A stretch of DNA of 64,000 nucleotides, taken from Buchnera aphidicola (Microlophium carnosum) (lineage in GTDB: Bacteria; Pseudomonadota; Gammaproteobacteria; Enterobacterales; Enterobacteriaceae). The stretch spans positions 248,001 to 312,000 of the forward strand of contig CP048747.1 of NCBI GenBank assembly GCA_011752475.1, given 5' to 3'. A program made the position numbers and the translations under genes. Of the stretch, positions 1-10,555 are shown piece by piece (positions within the stretch are counted from its first letter, which is position 1; every line of letters begins with the position of its first letter). A model generated the notes under the pieces. It saw only the letters and a program-made list of their open reading frames with translations, was not told the DNA's origin and ran no database searches.

Positions 1-2
1 GT

Positions 3-32
3 ACATGGTCATTTTAATCAAAATGACCATGT
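3..32. terminator. Perfect 13-bp hairpin downstream of ilvH
   Basis: Positions 3-15 and 20-32 are exact inverted repeats around a 4-base loop (AATC). The hairpin lies about 140 bp past the ilvH stop and is followed on the plus strand by a T-rich run (about 38-48). It could end the ilvIH transcript, but the bases that would form the minus-strand U tract lie outside the window. The 33-169 stretch between it and ilvH shows no gene. Confidence 0.5.
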
Positions 33-169
33 TTGATATATTTTTTTAGAAAAATTACCATTTAAAATGTTATTAACTCGAATTGAAAAAATTGATAAAT
101 ACATTAAAAGTTATTAGTGAGTACGAATCATGATGTATAAAATATTTTCCGTTTTTTTATATAAAAAAT

Positions 170-646
170 TCATCCCCGAGACATACCAACAATTCCGGAA
201 CGAGTGACTTCAATAACTTCTGATATGTTACGTATTATTTTTAGAAAAGAATCGATTTTTTTTGTAGTACCAGACAACTGTAATATATATGTTGTAGATG
301 TTATATCTACAATTTGTCCTCGAAATATTTCAGTAATATGTTTAATATCATCTCTTCTATAGTTATTTATCTGCACTTTTAATAATATAATTTCACGTTC
401 TATATGAGAAGATTGTTTAATTTGTACAACTCTTAACACATCTATTAATTTATGAAGTTGTTTTTCAATTTGTTCAATTGCTTTTTCATTCCCTACTGTT
501 TGTATAGTCATTTTTGATAAAGTAGGATCTTCAGTAGGTGCTAATGTAACAGTTTCTATATTATATCCTCTTTGTGAAAATAGTCCTATTACTCGTGATA
601 ACGCACCTGATTCGTTTTCTAATAAAATAGATAAAATTCTTCGCAT
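170..646 (-). CDS. ilvH: Acetolactate synthase III small (regulatory) subunit
   Basis: This is the regulatory subunit of acetohydroxyacid synthase III, which activates the large subunit IlvI and in E. coli carries the valine feedback site. The first two condensations of branched-chain amino-acid synthesis depend on the complex. The 158-residue protein (E. coli 163) opens with [19 protein letters not shown], the N-terminal ACT domain (about residues 2-76), followed by the C-terminal domain. It starts 3 bp after the ilvI stop, so the two genes are cotranscribed, and its ribosome site lies in the end of ilvI. A hairpin follows downstream. Assignment is firm. Confidence 0.97.
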   Translation of the reverse strand: MRRILSILLENESGALSRVIGLFSQRGYNIETVTLAPTEDPTLSKMTIQTVGNEKAIEQIEKQLHKLIDVLRVVQIKQSSHIEREIILLKVQINNYRRDDIKHITEIFRGQIVDITSTTYILQLSGTTKKIDSFLKIIRNISEVIEVTRSGIVGMSRG

Positions 647-649
647 ATT

Positions 650-2365
650 TTAGGAAACCTCTTTTTTCCTTAACCACATTTCGTTCATGCCTCCACCTTG
701 AATTTGCATAGGATAAACGTGCTCGGAATTATCTATTTGGACGTCTACAAATACTAAATGACCATGAGATAATTTTTTCAACGCTAGCTTTAATTTTTCT
801 TCTAATTCTATAGGATTAGTAATTTTTATACCAAAGTGTCCATAAGATTCTGACAATTTTACAAAATCTGGAAGTGAATCCATATAAGAATGAGAATGTC
901 GTCCAGAATAAATCATGTCTTGCCACTGCTTAACCATTCCTAAAGAAGAATTGTTAAGATTTAATATTAAAATTGCTAAGTTATATTGTCGTGCTGTAGA
1001 TAATTCTTGAATGTTCATTTGAATACTACCATCTCCAGTGATACAGATGACAGTTTCTTTAGGTAAAGCTAATTTAACTCCTAACGCTGCAGGTAGTCCA
1101 AATCCCATAGTGCCTAGACCGCCTGAGTTGATCCAATGTCTAGGTTTATTAAATGGATAATATAACGCAGTAAACATTTGATGTTGTCCAACGTCTGAAG
1201 CAATATAAGATGTACCTGCTGTAAGTTTAAACAGGGTTTCAATAACTGTTTGGGGTTTTATCTTATCACCTATTTTATTATATTCAAGACTATTAACTTT
1301 CTTCCATTTTTTAATGGTATTCCACCAATCCTCTAAAAATAAAATTTTCTTTCTTTTTTTTAGTAATTCTATCATTTTTTGTAAGACATGTTTTGCATCT
1401 CCAACAATTGGGATATTGGCTGGAACAGTTTTAGAAATAGAAGTAGGATCAATGTCAATATGTAAAATGATAGCGTTTGGACAGTATTTATTTAAGTTAT
1501 TTGTTGTTCGATCATCAAATCTAACTCCGATTGCAAAAATTACATCAGCGTGATGCATTGTCATGTTAGCTTCATAAGTACCATGCATTCCTAACATAGA
1601 AATGTTTTGATCATGAGTACCTGGAAACGCACCTAATCCCATTAAAGACGTGGTAACTGGACAGTTGATTTTTTCTGCAAAAATTCGTAATTCTTCGCTG
1701 CTGTTTGAGCTAATTATTCCACCGCCTGCATAAATGACAGGTCTTTTAGATTTTAATAATGTATCTAGTGCTTTTTGAATTTGTCCTATATGACCTTTAG
1801 TTGTTGGATTATATGAGCGTATATTAATATTATCTGGCCATTTATAACAAAATTTATTTTCTTTTTTTAAAATATCTTTTGGCAAATCAATTACTACGGG
1901 TCCTGGACGTCCACTTGATGCTAACCAAAAAGCTTTTTTAAAGATAATTGGTATGTCTTCAGTCTTTTTGACTAAAAAACTATATTTTACTACTGGGCGA
2001 GAAATACCAATCATATCGCATTCTTGAAAAGCATCGTAACCGATTAGCGAAGAAGCAACTTGACCCGATATCACCACCATAGGAATAGAGTCCATATATG
2101 CTGTAGCAATACCAGTAATAGCATTAGTTGCACCTGGTCCGGAAGTAACTAAGACCACTCCTATTTTTCCGGTGGAACGAGAATATCCATCAGCCATATG
2201 AGTTGCAGCTTGTTCGTGTCTTACTAAAATGTGTTCAATTCCGCCAACAGTTTTTAGGGCATCATAAATATCTAGTACAGCACCACCAGGATAACCAAAT
2301 ATATGCTGTATTCCCTGATCAATTAATGATCGAACGACCATTTCAGCTCCTGATAACATTTCCAT
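650..2365 (-). CDS. ilvI: Acetolactate synthase III large (catalytic) subunit
   Basis: A thiamine-diphosphate and FAD-binding enzyme that condenses pyruvate with pyruvate or 2-oxobutyrate, the committed step to valine, leucine and isoleucine. The 571-residue protein shows the catalytic glutamate in [12 protein letters not shown] (E51) and the ThDP/Mg motif GDGSIQMN beginning at residue 444. The start has a very good ribosome site, GGAGG at 2371-2375 on the minus strand. An imperfect hairpin (about 2380-2399) lies just upstream of that site; I see no leader peptide or clear attenuator. In aphids the products feed a pathway whose last transamination is thought to be done by the host. Confidence 0.98.
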   Translation of the reverse strand: MEMLSGAEMVVRSLIDQGIQHIFGYPGGAVLDIYDALKTVGGIEHILVRHEQAATHMADGYSRSTGKIGVVLVTSGPGATNAITGIATAYMDSIPMVVISGQVASSLIGYDAFQECDMIGISRPVVKYSFLVKKTEDIPIIFKKAFWLASSGRPGPVVIDLPKDILKKENKFCYKWPDNINIRSYNPTTKGHIGQIQKALDTLLKSKRPVIYAGGGIISSNSSEELRIFAEKINCPVTTSLMGLGAFPGTHDQNISMLGMHGTYEANMTMHHADVIFAIGVRFDDRTTNNLNKYCPNAIILHIDIDPTSISKTVPANIPIVGDAKHVLQKMIELLKKRKKILFLEDWWNTIKKWKKVNSLEYNKIGDKIKPQTVIETLFKLTAGTSYIASDVGQHQMFTALYYPFNKPRHWINSGGLGTMGFGLPAALGVKLALPKETVICITGDGSIQMNIQELSTARQYNLAILILNLNNSSLGMVKQWQDMIYSGRHSHSYMDSLPDFVKLSESYGHFGIKITNPIELEEKLKLALKKLSHGHLVFVDVQIDNSEHVYPMQIQGGGMNEMWLRKKEVS

Positions 2366-2666
2366 TTTTTCCTCCAGGAAACTAATTTATTAGGTTTTAT
2401 TTCCTAGTTCGCTATTTATCAGTTTATCCTGTAGTTTATCTATATAAAATTAGCGCTATTTAGTTTGAAAAGTTTGTTTTTTTAATCATTAATTTTTGTT
2501 GATAAAAACATAAATTGTTTAAAAAATAATTTAATTCTCGCATTGATCTTAAATAAAGAATTTATGTTGATTTTTATTATTACAAATATATCAGAGATTA
2601 TCAATTAATAGAAAGTATTAAGTATAATTAATATGATTTATTTTTTATATGTCAAATTAATAGAAA

Positions 2667-3706
2667 TTATTTTTTTTTTACTAAAAATTTTTTGAATTTA
2701 GGAGATAGCCAAGTTGAAAAAATATTTCTTTTTTTAGTAATAAGACAGACTGCTAATTGTTCTTTTAATGCTAATTTTTTAGCTTTCTTAAAGCCTAATA
2801 TTAATAATCCTGTATCCCAACTATCAGCTTCTAAAGCTGTTGAAGAAATAACACTAACTGAAATTAAATTATGATTTACAGGTTTTCCGCTAGTAGGATC
2901 AATTAAGTGTGAAATATATTTTCCTTGAAGGTAATAGTAATTACGATAACTACCTGCTGTACTAATTGAGCTGTTTTTTAGATGTACTAATAAATGTATT
3001 GATTTTTTTTCATCAATTGGTTTTTGAATAGCAATAATTTTAGAATTTTTTTTATGGTTTTCTGTTTGAACTAATACAGTTCCGCCAACTGAGATAGTGT
3101 AATTTTTTAGTCTTTTTTTTTTAGTATATATGCTAAATGATCTACGGCAAATCCTTCACCAAGAGTAGAAAGATTAATCTCGATTCCATTCATATCTTTT
3201 TCTAAAAACATACCAAAAGAATTTTTAATCAGTTTTAAGTGTTGACTACCCGAAAGATGAATTTTTTCCTTTATTTTTTTTTTAGAAGGATAGGTAGTTG
3301 GTTTTTTTTTAGTACCAAATCCCCATATATTAATTAATGGACTAATTGTGATATCTAATTTTCCATGAGTTTTTTTGTTTATCTTTAAAGCTATTGAAAT
3401 AATGTTAAAAAAATCTTTATTAATTTTTTGCAGTTGGTTTTTTTTTCGTTTATTAAATTCAGACACTATGGAATTTTTTTTCCAAGATGAAAGCATTGTT
3501 TCATCTTGATCTAAATATTTTTGTATTAAATTTTTTATATATGCTTTATTTTTTAAATTAGGAACCTTAACTTGCCAATATGTTCCCATAGTTTTTCCTG
3601 TTAACATTATAATGTTTTGTTTTTCTTTTTTTGAAGGTTTACTATAAAAATTGACTATTATAAATATAATACAAATAAAAATACTACAAATGATATTAAA
3701 AAACAT
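2667..3706 (-). pseudogene. apbE: FAD:protein FMN transferase ApbE, frameshifted at a 10-A tract
   Basis: ApbE attaches FMN covalently to flavoproteins such as RnfG and RnfD. The first reading frame runs 199 codons from 3706, then meets a stop at 3107-3109 just after ten consecutive A's (plus-strand T's at 3113-3122). Reading on with one extra A gives an uninterrupted C-terminal half to a stop at 2667-2669, including ISVGG, STAGSYRNYYYL, SHLIDPTSGKPV and ALEADSWDTG, all matching E. coli ApbE. The rejoined protein would be 346 residues (E. coli 351). This is the only lesion, so the gene may still work through polymerase slippage at the A tract. The N terminus is a hydrophobic stretch, but I see no clear lipobox. 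Confidence 0.88.
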
Positions 3707-4011
3707 AAAGAATATTGTTCTCCTAATTAATTTAAATAAATTTTAGCAATAAAATTAAAAAAATAATATTATAAATATTTTTTTAGATAATAATTATTAG
3801 TTATTATTTTTTTATTTTTCGAATATGAAAATTTACTATTTTGTAGTCTTTTTTATAATTGTTATATTAGTATCAATTTTTATATTATAGATATTAATGA
3901 GCAATGGAGTTAAATATCGATCGAGTGTATAATAAACATTTATTCCATTTTGTAATCGATTATAATAATGTTTTTATTTAGAGATTAGATTGTAATTATG
4001 AGAAAGAAATA
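3707..4011. other. Divergent intergenic region between apbE and degP
   Basis: No gene is visible. Candidate plus-strand -10 hexamers TATAAT occur at 3928-3933 and 3961-3966, with only a weak -35 (TGGAGT, 3905-3910, 17-bp spacer) for the first. I see no match to a sigma-32 or sigma-E type promoter for degP. Confidence 0.4.
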
Positions 4012-5448
4012 ATGAAAAAGTTAGCCATAGTATTAAGCGAAGCAATACTTATTTTAACGCTATTACTAAATTTTGGAATGTCTTGGAACGATGTTGCTCC
4101 TGTTATTAAAGACAATACTGTTTCGAGAGAAGTATCTCCTAGTTTAGCACCCATGTTAGAAAAAGTTATGCCCTCAGTAATTAGTATTAATATTGAAGGA
4201 AGTACTAGTGTACGTACTTCTCGTTTACCTCATCAATTTCAACCATTTTTTGGTGACAATTCGCCTTTTTGTCAGGGTAATTCGCCATTTCGAAATTCTC
4301 CTTTTTGTCGAGTTAATCCTGATTCTGATAGTACAAATAAAAAATTTCGTGCGTTAGGTTCTGGTGTAATTATTAATGCTGATAAAGGATACGCAGTAAC
4401 AAATAATCATGTTGTTGAAAATGCAAATAAAATTCAAGTGCAATTAAGTGATGGACGTCGTTATGAAGCTCAGATAATTGGAAAGGATTCTCGTTCTGAT
4501 ATTGCTTTAATACAATTAAAAAATGCAAAAAATTTAAGTGCTATAAAGATTGCTGATTCTGATGCTTTACGAGTAGGAGATTATACTGTAGCTATTGGAA
4601 ATCCGTATGGTCTTGGAGAAACTGTCACTTCAGGTATTATTTCTGCTTTAGGACGAAGTGGTTTAAACATCGAGCATTATGAAAATTTTATTCAAACTGA
4701 TGCAGCGATTAATAGAGGTAATTCTGGTGGAGCATTAGTTAATTTAAATGGTGAATTAATAGGTATTAATACTGCTATTTTAGCACCAGATGGTGGAAAC
4801 ATTGGAATAGGATTTGCAATTCCTGGAAACATGGTAAAAAATTTAACTGCACAAATGGTCCAATTTGGACAAGTAAGACGTGGAGAGTTAGGAATAATAG
4901 GAATAGAATTAAATTCAGATTTAGCACAAATCATGAAGATAAACGCACAAAAAGGAACCTTTGTTAGTCGAGTTTTACCGAATTCTTCTGCATTTGAAGC
5001 AGGAATTAAGGCTGGTGATATTATAATTTCTTTAAATAAAAAACCTATTTCTAGTTTTTCAGCATTGCGTGCTGAAATAGGTTCTCTTCCAGTTACTACT
5101 AAAATGGAATTAGGAATATTCCGAGAAGGAAAAATACACAACGTCACTGTTGAATTAAAACATTCTACAAAAAACAATTTAAATTCAGAGAATATTTATA
5201 TAGGAATTGAAGGTGTAGATTTAAGTGATGATGTATCTACTCAACAAAAAGGTGTAAAAGTAGAAAATGTAAAATTGAATACTCCTGCATCTAAAATTGG
5301 TTTTAAAAAAGATGATATTATTACTGGAGTTAATCAAAAATCAATAAGCAACTTAGAAGAATTAAAAAACATTTTAGATGCCAAACCTAAAATATTAGTG
5401 TTTAGTGTAAAAAGAGGTAATGATAGCATATATCTAGTAAGTGAATAA
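4012..5448 (+). CDS. degP: Periplasmic serine protease/chaperone DegP (HtrA)
   Basis: DegP degrades or refolds damaged envelope proteins. The 478-residue protein (E. coli 474) carries the trypsin-like triad H133 (in NNHVVE), D163 (in SDIALI) and S238 (in GNSGGA), then two PDZ domains (about residues 285-375 and 390-478). The N-terminal segment just before SLAPMLEKVMPSV is hydrophobic, but it lacks an obvious A-x-A signal-peptidase site, so it may be poorly cleaved or act as an anchor. The gene stands alone and ends at a strong terminator at 5461-5496. Identity is certain; the state of the signal peptide is inference. Confidence 0.97.
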   Translation: MKKLAIVLSEAILILTLLLNFGMSWNDVAPVIKDNTVSREVSPSLAPMLEKVMPSVISINIEGSTSVRTSRLPHQFQPFFGDNSPFCQGNSPFRNSPFCRVNPDSDSTNKKFRALGSGVIINADKGYAVTNNHVVENANKIQVQLSDGRRYEAQIIGKDSRSDIALIQLKNAKNLSAIKIADSDALRVGDYTVAIGNPYGLGETVTSGIISALGRSGLNIEHYENFIQTDAAINRGNSGGALVNLNGELIGINTAILAPDGGNIGIGFAIPGNMVKNLTAQMVQFGQVRRGELGIIGIELNSDLAQIMKINAQKGTFVSRVLPNSSAFEAGIKAGDIIISLNKKPISSFSALRAEIGSLPVTTKMELGIFREGKIHNVTVELKHSTKNNLNSENIYIGIEGVDLSDDVSTQQKGVKVENVKLNTPASKIGFKKDDIITGVNQKSISNLEELKNILDAKPKILVFSVKRGNDSIYLVSE

Positions 5449-5460
5449 TTGTTATACGGT

Positions 5461-5496
5461 TCCGCCCGAAAAAATACGGGCGGATTTTTATTTTTT
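5461..5496 (+). terminator. Rho-independent terminator of degP
   Basis: An 8-bp GC-rich stem (5461-5468 with 5477-5484; TCCGCCCG/CGGGCGGA) with an A-rich loop is followed by a T tract to 5496. It lies 13 bp after the degP stop and next to the convergent dapD end. It is by far the most canonical terminator in the window. Confidence 0.93.
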
Positions 5497-5498
5497 CA

Positions 5499-6323
5499 TC
5501 ATATTATATTTCTTAATAATTGATTAATCTCTGTTTTTTTCAATGTTTTTAAATCAACTTTTTTTACAATAATAGCGGCATAAAGATTATAATTTCCATT
5601 TTTAGATGGCAAACTTCCAGACACTACGACAGAATGAGCTGGTACTCTTCCATAAAAAATTTTTCCATTTTCTCTATCATAGATTTTAGTGCTTTGTCCA
5701 ATAAAAACACCCATAGAAATTACGCATCCTTTTTCTATTATAACTCCTTCTACAACTTCGGAACGAGCACCAATAAAACAATCATCTTCAATAATTGTAG
5801 GATTATTTTGTAGAGGTTCTAGAACACCTCCAATACCTACACCTCCAGATATATGTACATTTTTACCGATTTGAGCACAAGATCCTACGGTCGCCCAAGT
5901 ATCTACCATAGTTCCTTCATCAATATATGCGCCTATATTTATATAAGAGGGCATGATAACTGTGTTGTAATTAATAAATGCACCATATCTTATTGTTGCC
6001 GGAGGGACTATTCGTACTTTTTCTTTTTTAAATTTTTTTTCATCATATTTTTTATATTTTAATGGAATTTTGTCGTAATAATTAGTATAATTACCTTTTG
6101 TTAAACTATTTTTTCTGATGTATATATATAGTAGAACCGCTTTTTTTAACCATTCATGTGTAATCCAAATATCGTCTTTTTTTTCTGAAATTCTAATAAC
6201 GCCATTATTTAATAATTTAATAACATGAAAAACAGTTTTAATAGTATCATCATTAACATTACTGATGTTAATCATATTCTTATTTTCATAAGCTTCTTCA
6301 ACTATTTTTTTTAATTCTTGCAT
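5499..6323 (-). CDS. dapD: 2,3,4,5-tetrahydropyridine-2,6-dicarboxylate N-succinyltransferase
   Basis: DapD transfers succinyl from succinyl-CoA to tetrahydrodipicolinate in the pathway to meso-diaminopimelate and lysine, serving both peptidoglycan and the host's lysine supply. The protein is 274 residues, the same as E. coli. An N-terminal helical domain is followed by a left-handed beta-helix of hexapeptide repeats from about residue 105 (segments such as [31 protein letters not shown] and [16 protein letters not shown]). It lies 70 bp downstream of map on the same strand, as in the map-glnD-dapD neighbourhood of E. coli, here without glnD. Confidence 0.97.
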   Translation of the reverse strand: MQELKKIVEEAYENKNMINISNVNDDTIKTVFHVIKLLNNGVIRISEKKDDIWITHEWLKKAVLLYIYIRKNSLTKGNYTNYYDKIPLKYKKYDEKKFKKEKVRIVPPATIRYGAFINYNTVIMPSYINIGAYIDEGTMVDTWATVGSCAQIGKNVHISGGVGIGGVLEPLQNNPTIIEDDCFIGARSEVVEGVIIEKGCVISMGVFIGQSTKIYDRENGKIFYGRVPAHSVVVSGSLPSKNGNYNLYAAIIVKKVDLKTLKKTEINQLLRNII

Positions 6324-6393
6324 ATTTTTTATTTAACCTAATTTATGATTAATGAATAAAAAAAATTTTTATTTTAAAAAATTTAAAGAAAAT

Positions 6394-7188
6394 TTAATTT
6401 TTATTAAATAATTTTGGAGGAATTTTTTCATCTTTTTGCCATGTTAAAATATCACATCCATACTCTGTTACTAATACAGTATGTTCATATTGAGCTGATA
6501 AAGAATGATCTCTAGTTTTTACAGTCCAGCCATCTTTCATACACTTTACTTCAGGGTTTCCAGAGTTAATCATGGGTTCAATAGTAAAAATCATTCCTTG
6601 TTTTAAAATAATATTATTTTCTTGGTTTTTATAATGTAATACATGTGGTTCTTCATGAAAATTACGACCAATTCCATGACCACAATATTCTTTTACAACA
6701 GAAAAATTATTACTTTCAACATAATTTTGAATGATTTCGCCAATTTTATATAAATGAATACCTGGTTTAACTAGTTTTAAAGATAGATAAAGGCTTTCTT
6801 GTGCGACTTGACATAAACGTTGAGATAAAATACTAGTTTTACCTATAAAAAACATTTTTGAAGTATCACCATGATAGTTATCTTTCATGATTGCAACATC
6901 TATATTGACTATATCTCCTTCTTTAAGTAATTGATTTTTATTTGGAATTCCGTGACATACTACATCATTGATAGAAATACAGATCGATTTTGGAAATCCA
7001 TGATATCCCAAACATGCGGCAATCGCTTTTTTTTCGTAAACAATATACTCATGACAAATTTGGTTAATATCTTCTGTACTTATTTTTGGATGAAGGTATT
7101 TTTCTATCATTTCTAGTACTTCAGCCGCTAATTTTCCAGACATTCGCATTTTTTTAATTTCTGATTCTGTTTTAATTATACAACTCAT
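6394..7188 (-). CDS. map: Methionine aminopeptidase, type I
   Basis: Removes the initiator methionine from nascent proteins, a cytosolic co-translational step. The 264 residues equal the E. coli length. The five metal ligands of the pita-bread fold are visible: two Asp in VNIDVAIMKDNYHGDTS, His in GHGIGRNFHEEPHV, Glu in MIFTIEPM and Glu in AQYEHTVLV. It is divergent from rpsB across 246 bp, the same arrangement as in E. coli. Confidence 0.97.
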   Translation of the reverse strand: MSCIIKTESEIKKMRMSGKLAAEVLEMIEKYLHPKISTEDINQICHEYIVYEKKAIAACLGYHGFPKSICISINDVVCHGIPNKNQLLKEGDIVNIDVAIMKDNYHGDTSKMFFIGKTSILSQRLCQVAQESLYLSLKLVKPGIHLYKIGEIIQNYVESNNFSVVKEYCGHGIGRNFHEEPHVLHYKNQENNIILKQGMIFTIEPMINSGNPEVKCMKDGWTVKTRDHSLSAQYEHTVLVTEYGCDILTWQKDEKIPPKLFNKN

Positions 7189-7434
7189 AATATTTAGCCA
7201 TTTTTTATATCAATTTTCGTAATTTAAGATATATTTAAATTATACTGTAAAATATATATTTTTTTTTAAAATTATATAAAAATATGAATAATTATTCGTT
7301 TATTAATAATAAAAATATGATATATGTTTTATATTTAGTATATAAAATAAAAAATAAAAATTAATATATTAATCTTTATTTTTGTTTAATATAATACTTA
7401 TAACGTATTTAATCTTTTAAAGTCAGAGGTAATC

Positions 7435-8169
7435 ATGGAAATAGTATCAATGCGTGATATGTTAAAAGCAGGAGTTCATTTTGGTCACCAAACACGTTAT
7501 TGGAATCCAAAAATGAAATCTTTTATTTTTGGAACCCGTAATAGAGTGCATATTATTAATTTAGAAAAGACGCTTCCAATGTTTAATTTTGCTCTTTCTG
7601 AATTAAAAAAAATCTCATTACGAAAAGGTAAGATATTATTTGTAGGTACGAAAAAAGCTGCAAGTAAAGGAATCAAAGAAGCGGCTATTAATTGCGAACA
7701 ATTTTATGTCAATCATCGTTGGTTAGGTGGGATGCTAACAAATTGGAAAACGGTTAGACAATCTATAAAACGCTTAAAAGATTTAGAGATAGAATCTAAA
7801 GATGGCACATTTTCTAAGTTAACTAAAAAAGAAGCTTTAATAAGAACACGGGAATTATGTAAGTTAGAAAATAGTTTAGGCGGTATTAAAAATATGGGAG
7901 GATTGCCTGATTGTTTATTTGTCATTGATGCTGCACATGAAAATATTGCAATAAAAGAAGCTAATAATTTAGGCATCCCAGTATTTGCTATCGTTGATAC
8001 TAATTCCAATCCTGATGGTGTAGATTACATTATACCTGGTAACGATGATGCTATTCGATCAGTAAACTTATACTTAAAATCTGTAGTTCTTATTATTTCT
8101 AAAACAAATAAAAAAAATTTGCTAGATAAGATTTTAAGCGATTCTAAAAAGAATTTAAATATTGAATAG
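7435..8169 (+). CDS. rpsB: 30S ribosomal protein S2
   Basis: S2 binds late in 30S assembly and is needed for S1 binding. The 244-residue protein (E. coli 241) begins with [28 protein letters not shown] sequence and contains the family motif around [14 protein letters not shown]. An AGAGG ribosome site precedes the ATG. A TATAAT is present upstream at 7390-7395 with no good -35. It leads the conserved rpsB-tsf-pyrH-frr series. I cannot identify the S2 autoregulatory leader structure by eye. Confidence 0.98.
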   Translation: MEIVSMRDMLKAGVHFGHQTRYWNPKMKSFIFGTRNRVHIINLEKTLPMFNFALSELKKISLRKGKILFVGTKKAASKGIKEAAINCEQFYVNHRWLGGMLTNWKTVRQSIKRLKDLEIESKDGTFSKLTKKEALIRTRELCKLENSLGGIKNMGGLPDCLFVIDAAHENIAIKEANNLGIPVFAIVDTNSNPDGVDYIIPGNDDAIRSVNLYLKSVVLIISKTNKKNLLDKILSDSKKNLNIE

Positions 8170-8231
8170 AAAATATTCACTAAAAATTTTGTAGAAACTT
8201 CATTGAAATAATTTATAAAAAGGAAACTAAT

Positions 8232-9044
8232 GTGATAAATACTAACATTATTAATACTTGTCTTATTAAAGAATTAAGATCGCGTACAGGCGTAGGTTTT
8301 TTAGAATGTAAACGAGCATTATTAGAAGAAAATGGAGATATTGAGTCAGCAATTGATAATTTACGAAAGTCAGGAGAGCTAATTGCCGAAAGAAAAATAA
8401 ATAATATTACTAATCAAGGTATGATTTTTTCAAAAATTAAAAATAATATTGGTGTGATGCTTGAATTAAACTGTGAAACTGATTTTGTATCTAAAGATAA
8501 TTCATTTATTTCTTTAGGAGAAGATATTTTACTAGAAGCATTGGAAAAAAAAATAAAAGATATCAATCAATTAAAAGAAATTTTTGAATCAAAGAGAACA
8601 GATTTAGTGTTAAAAGTAGGTGAAAATATTAATATACGTCGTTTTCATTTTCTCGAAGGTGAAAATATTTGCTCCTATCTTCATGGAATTCGAATTGGGG
8701 TTTTAGTTAGTGCAGGTTCCTTAGATAAAACAATATTAAAAAATATTGCAATGCATATAGCTGCAAGTAAACCAACATATTTACATCCAAGAAATGTATC
8801 TAGTAAAGTTTTTGAAAGGGAATATGCAATACAATTAGACTTAACAAGTCATCTTAAAAAACCAGCGAATTTATTAAAAAAAATCATAGATGGAAAAATG
8901 AATAAATTTATTAATAGTATCTCTTTAATAGGTCAGAGTTTTGTTATAGACCCGACAAAAACAGTAGGAGATATTTTATATGAAAATGATTCATATATTA
9001 AATCATTTATTAGATTTGAACTAGGTGAGACTATATTTGAATAA
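8232..9044 (+). CDS. tsf: Elongation factor Ts
   Basis: The guanine-nucleotide exchange factor of EF-Tu. The 270-residue protein (E. coli 283) shows the N-terminal signature [20 protein letters not shown] and the core motif [12 protein letters not shown]. The start is GTG at 8232, which overlaps an out-of-frame ATG whose next codon is TGA (sequence ATGTGA, 8230-8235). An AAGGA site precedes it. It is cotranscribed with rpsB, 62 bp downstream. Confidence 0.97.
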   Translation: MINTNIINTCLIKELRSRTGVGFLECKRALLEENGDIESAIDNLRKSGELIAERKINNITNQGMIFSKIKNNIGVMLELNCETDFVSKDNSFISLGEDILLEALEKKIKDINQLKEIFESKRTDLVLKVGENINIRRFHFLEGENICSYLHGIRIGVLVSAGSLDKTILKNIAMHIAASKPTYLHPRNVSSKVFEREYAIQLDLTSHLKKPANLLKKIIDGKMNKFINSISLIGQSFVIDPTKTVGDILYENDSYIKSFIRFELGETIFE

Positions 9045-9094
9045 ATTATAAATTTAAAAACATGTTAATATAAAATATATTTAGGTTGAGAAAT

Positions 9095-9823
9095 ATGTCT
9101 ACAAATAAGCAATTTATATATCGACGTATTTTATTGAAAATAAGTGGAGAAGTATTACAAGGAGCTAACAAATTTGGTATTGATATAAATTCTTTAAAAA
9201 GAATAGCAAAAGAAATTGATTCTATAGTAAAAATTGGTATTCAAGTAGGGTTAGTTATTGGAAGTGGTAATTTATTTCGTGGTGCAAAATTATCAAAGTT
9301 AGGTCTTAATCGAGTAGCTGCTGATCATATTGGCATATTATCAACAGTTATTAATAGTTTGGCTATGAGAGATACAATTAATTCAATTTCTTCTGCGAAA
9401 ACGTGTTTAATGTCTGCAATACCATTAAATGGTATTTGTGAAATATATAGTTGCGAACGAGCAATAAATTTATTGTCTAATCATTTTATTATTATTTTTG
9501 CTGCTGGAACAGGTAATCCTTTTTTTACAACTGATTCAGCTGCTTGTTTACGTGGTATTGAGACAGAATCTGATATCATTTTAAAAGGTACTAAAGTTGA
9601 TGGAGTATATTCAAAAGATCCAAAAAAAGATCATCGTGCTGTTCTGTATAGAACATTAACATATAAAGACGTTCTTAAAAAAGAATTAAAAGTAATGGAT
9701 TTAGCTGCTTTTACACTTGCTCGAGATTATCATTTACCTATCCGAGTTTTTAACATAAACAATCCTGGGTCTTTATATCGTATTATGATAGGAAACAACG
9801 AAGGTACTCTTATTACTGAATAG
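9095..9823 (+). CDS. pyrH: Uridylate kinase (UMP kinase)
   Basis: Phosphorylates UMP to UDP in pyrimidine nucleotide synthesis. The protein has the amino-acid kinase fold with the N-terminal phosphate loop [13 protein letters not shown] and the family segment [16 protein letters not shown] start at ATG 9095 (MSTNKQF, 242 residues; E. coli 241) because it matches the family N terminus and has AGG about 10 bp upstream. A TTG three codons earlier (9086) is open but unsupported. Confidence 0.96.
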   Translation: MSTNKQFIYRRILLKISGEVLQGANKFGIDINSLKRIAKEIDSIVKIGIQVGLVIGSGNLFRGAKLSKLGLNRVAADHIGILSTVINSLAMRDTINSISSAKTCLMSAIPLNGICEIYSCERAINLLSNHFIIIFAAGTGNPFFTTDSAACLRGIETESDIILKGTKVDGVYSKDPKKDHRAVLYRTLTYKDVLKKELKVMDLAAFTLARDYHLPIRVFNINNPGSLYRIMIGNNEGTLITE

Positions 9824-9902
9824 ACGTTTAACAAATTTAATAATATTTATTACATAAAAAAAGTATTTTATTCCATTAAGAATATATTGTATAGGTAATC
9901 AT

Positions 9903-10460
9903 GTGATTAATCAGATTAATATAAAAACTCGTGAGCGCATGGAGACATGTATTCAAATGTTTCATAAAAATATTAATAACATTAAAACTGGTCGCGCCTC
10001 ACCAACATTACTTCATAGTATTTATATTGAATATTTTGGCTCTAAAACTTCTCTACGTCAAGTATCTAGTATAATTCTTGAAGATGCCCATACTCTTAAA
10101 ATTAATGTTTTTGATAATTCTATTACATCTTTAATTAGAAAAGCTATTTTAAATTCCAATCTTGATTTAAATCCAATTTTACAAGGGAAAGATATATTAA
10201 TACCAATCCCTCCATTAACAGAAGAAAGAAGAAAGAGATTAATTAAATTCATTCGTAGTGAAGCCGAAAGTAGTCGTGTTATTATTCGTAATATTCGTAG
10301 AGATTCAAATGATAAAGTTAAGAGACTTCTTAAAAATAAAATTATTAGTGAAGATGCCGAACGTGCTTCTCAAATTAAGATACAAATTATGACAGATGAA
10401 TGTATTAAAAAAATAGATTCTATTTTATCTGAAAAAGAAATAGAACTAATGAAGTTTTAA
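9903..10460 (+). CDS. frr: Ribosome recycling factor
   Basis: RRF splits post-termination ribosomes with EF-G. The 185 residues are the same length as in E. coli, with the family motifs IKTGRASPTLL, IPPLTEERRKRL and IRNIRRDSNDKVK. The start is GTG at 9903, which again sits inside ATGTGA (9901-9906), as for tsf. It lies 79 bp after pyrH, the same order as in E. coli. Confidence 0.97.
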   Translation: MINQINIKTRERMETCIQMFHKNINNIKTGRASPTLLHSIYIEYFGSKTSLRQVSSIILEDAHTLKINVFDNSITSLIRKAILNSNLDLNPILQGKDILIPIPPLTEERRKRLIKFIRSEAESSRVIIRNIRRDSNDKVKRLLKNKIISEDAERASQIKIQIMTDECIKKIDSILSEKEIELMKF

Positions 10461-10555
10461 GGTTTTTATTGTTAAAACATATATCATATAATAAAGTATA
10501 AATTAAAAAAATTTATGTAAAAAAATTATTAATTTTTTATAATGTAAGAACATTT

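Noticed and set aside
4692..5177. A 161-codon minus-strand reading frame
   Set aside because: It is antisense to the conserved DegP protease domain and has no recognisable features.
7713..8009. A 98-codon minus-strand reading frame
   Set aside because: It is antisense to rpsB and a codon-bias shadow.
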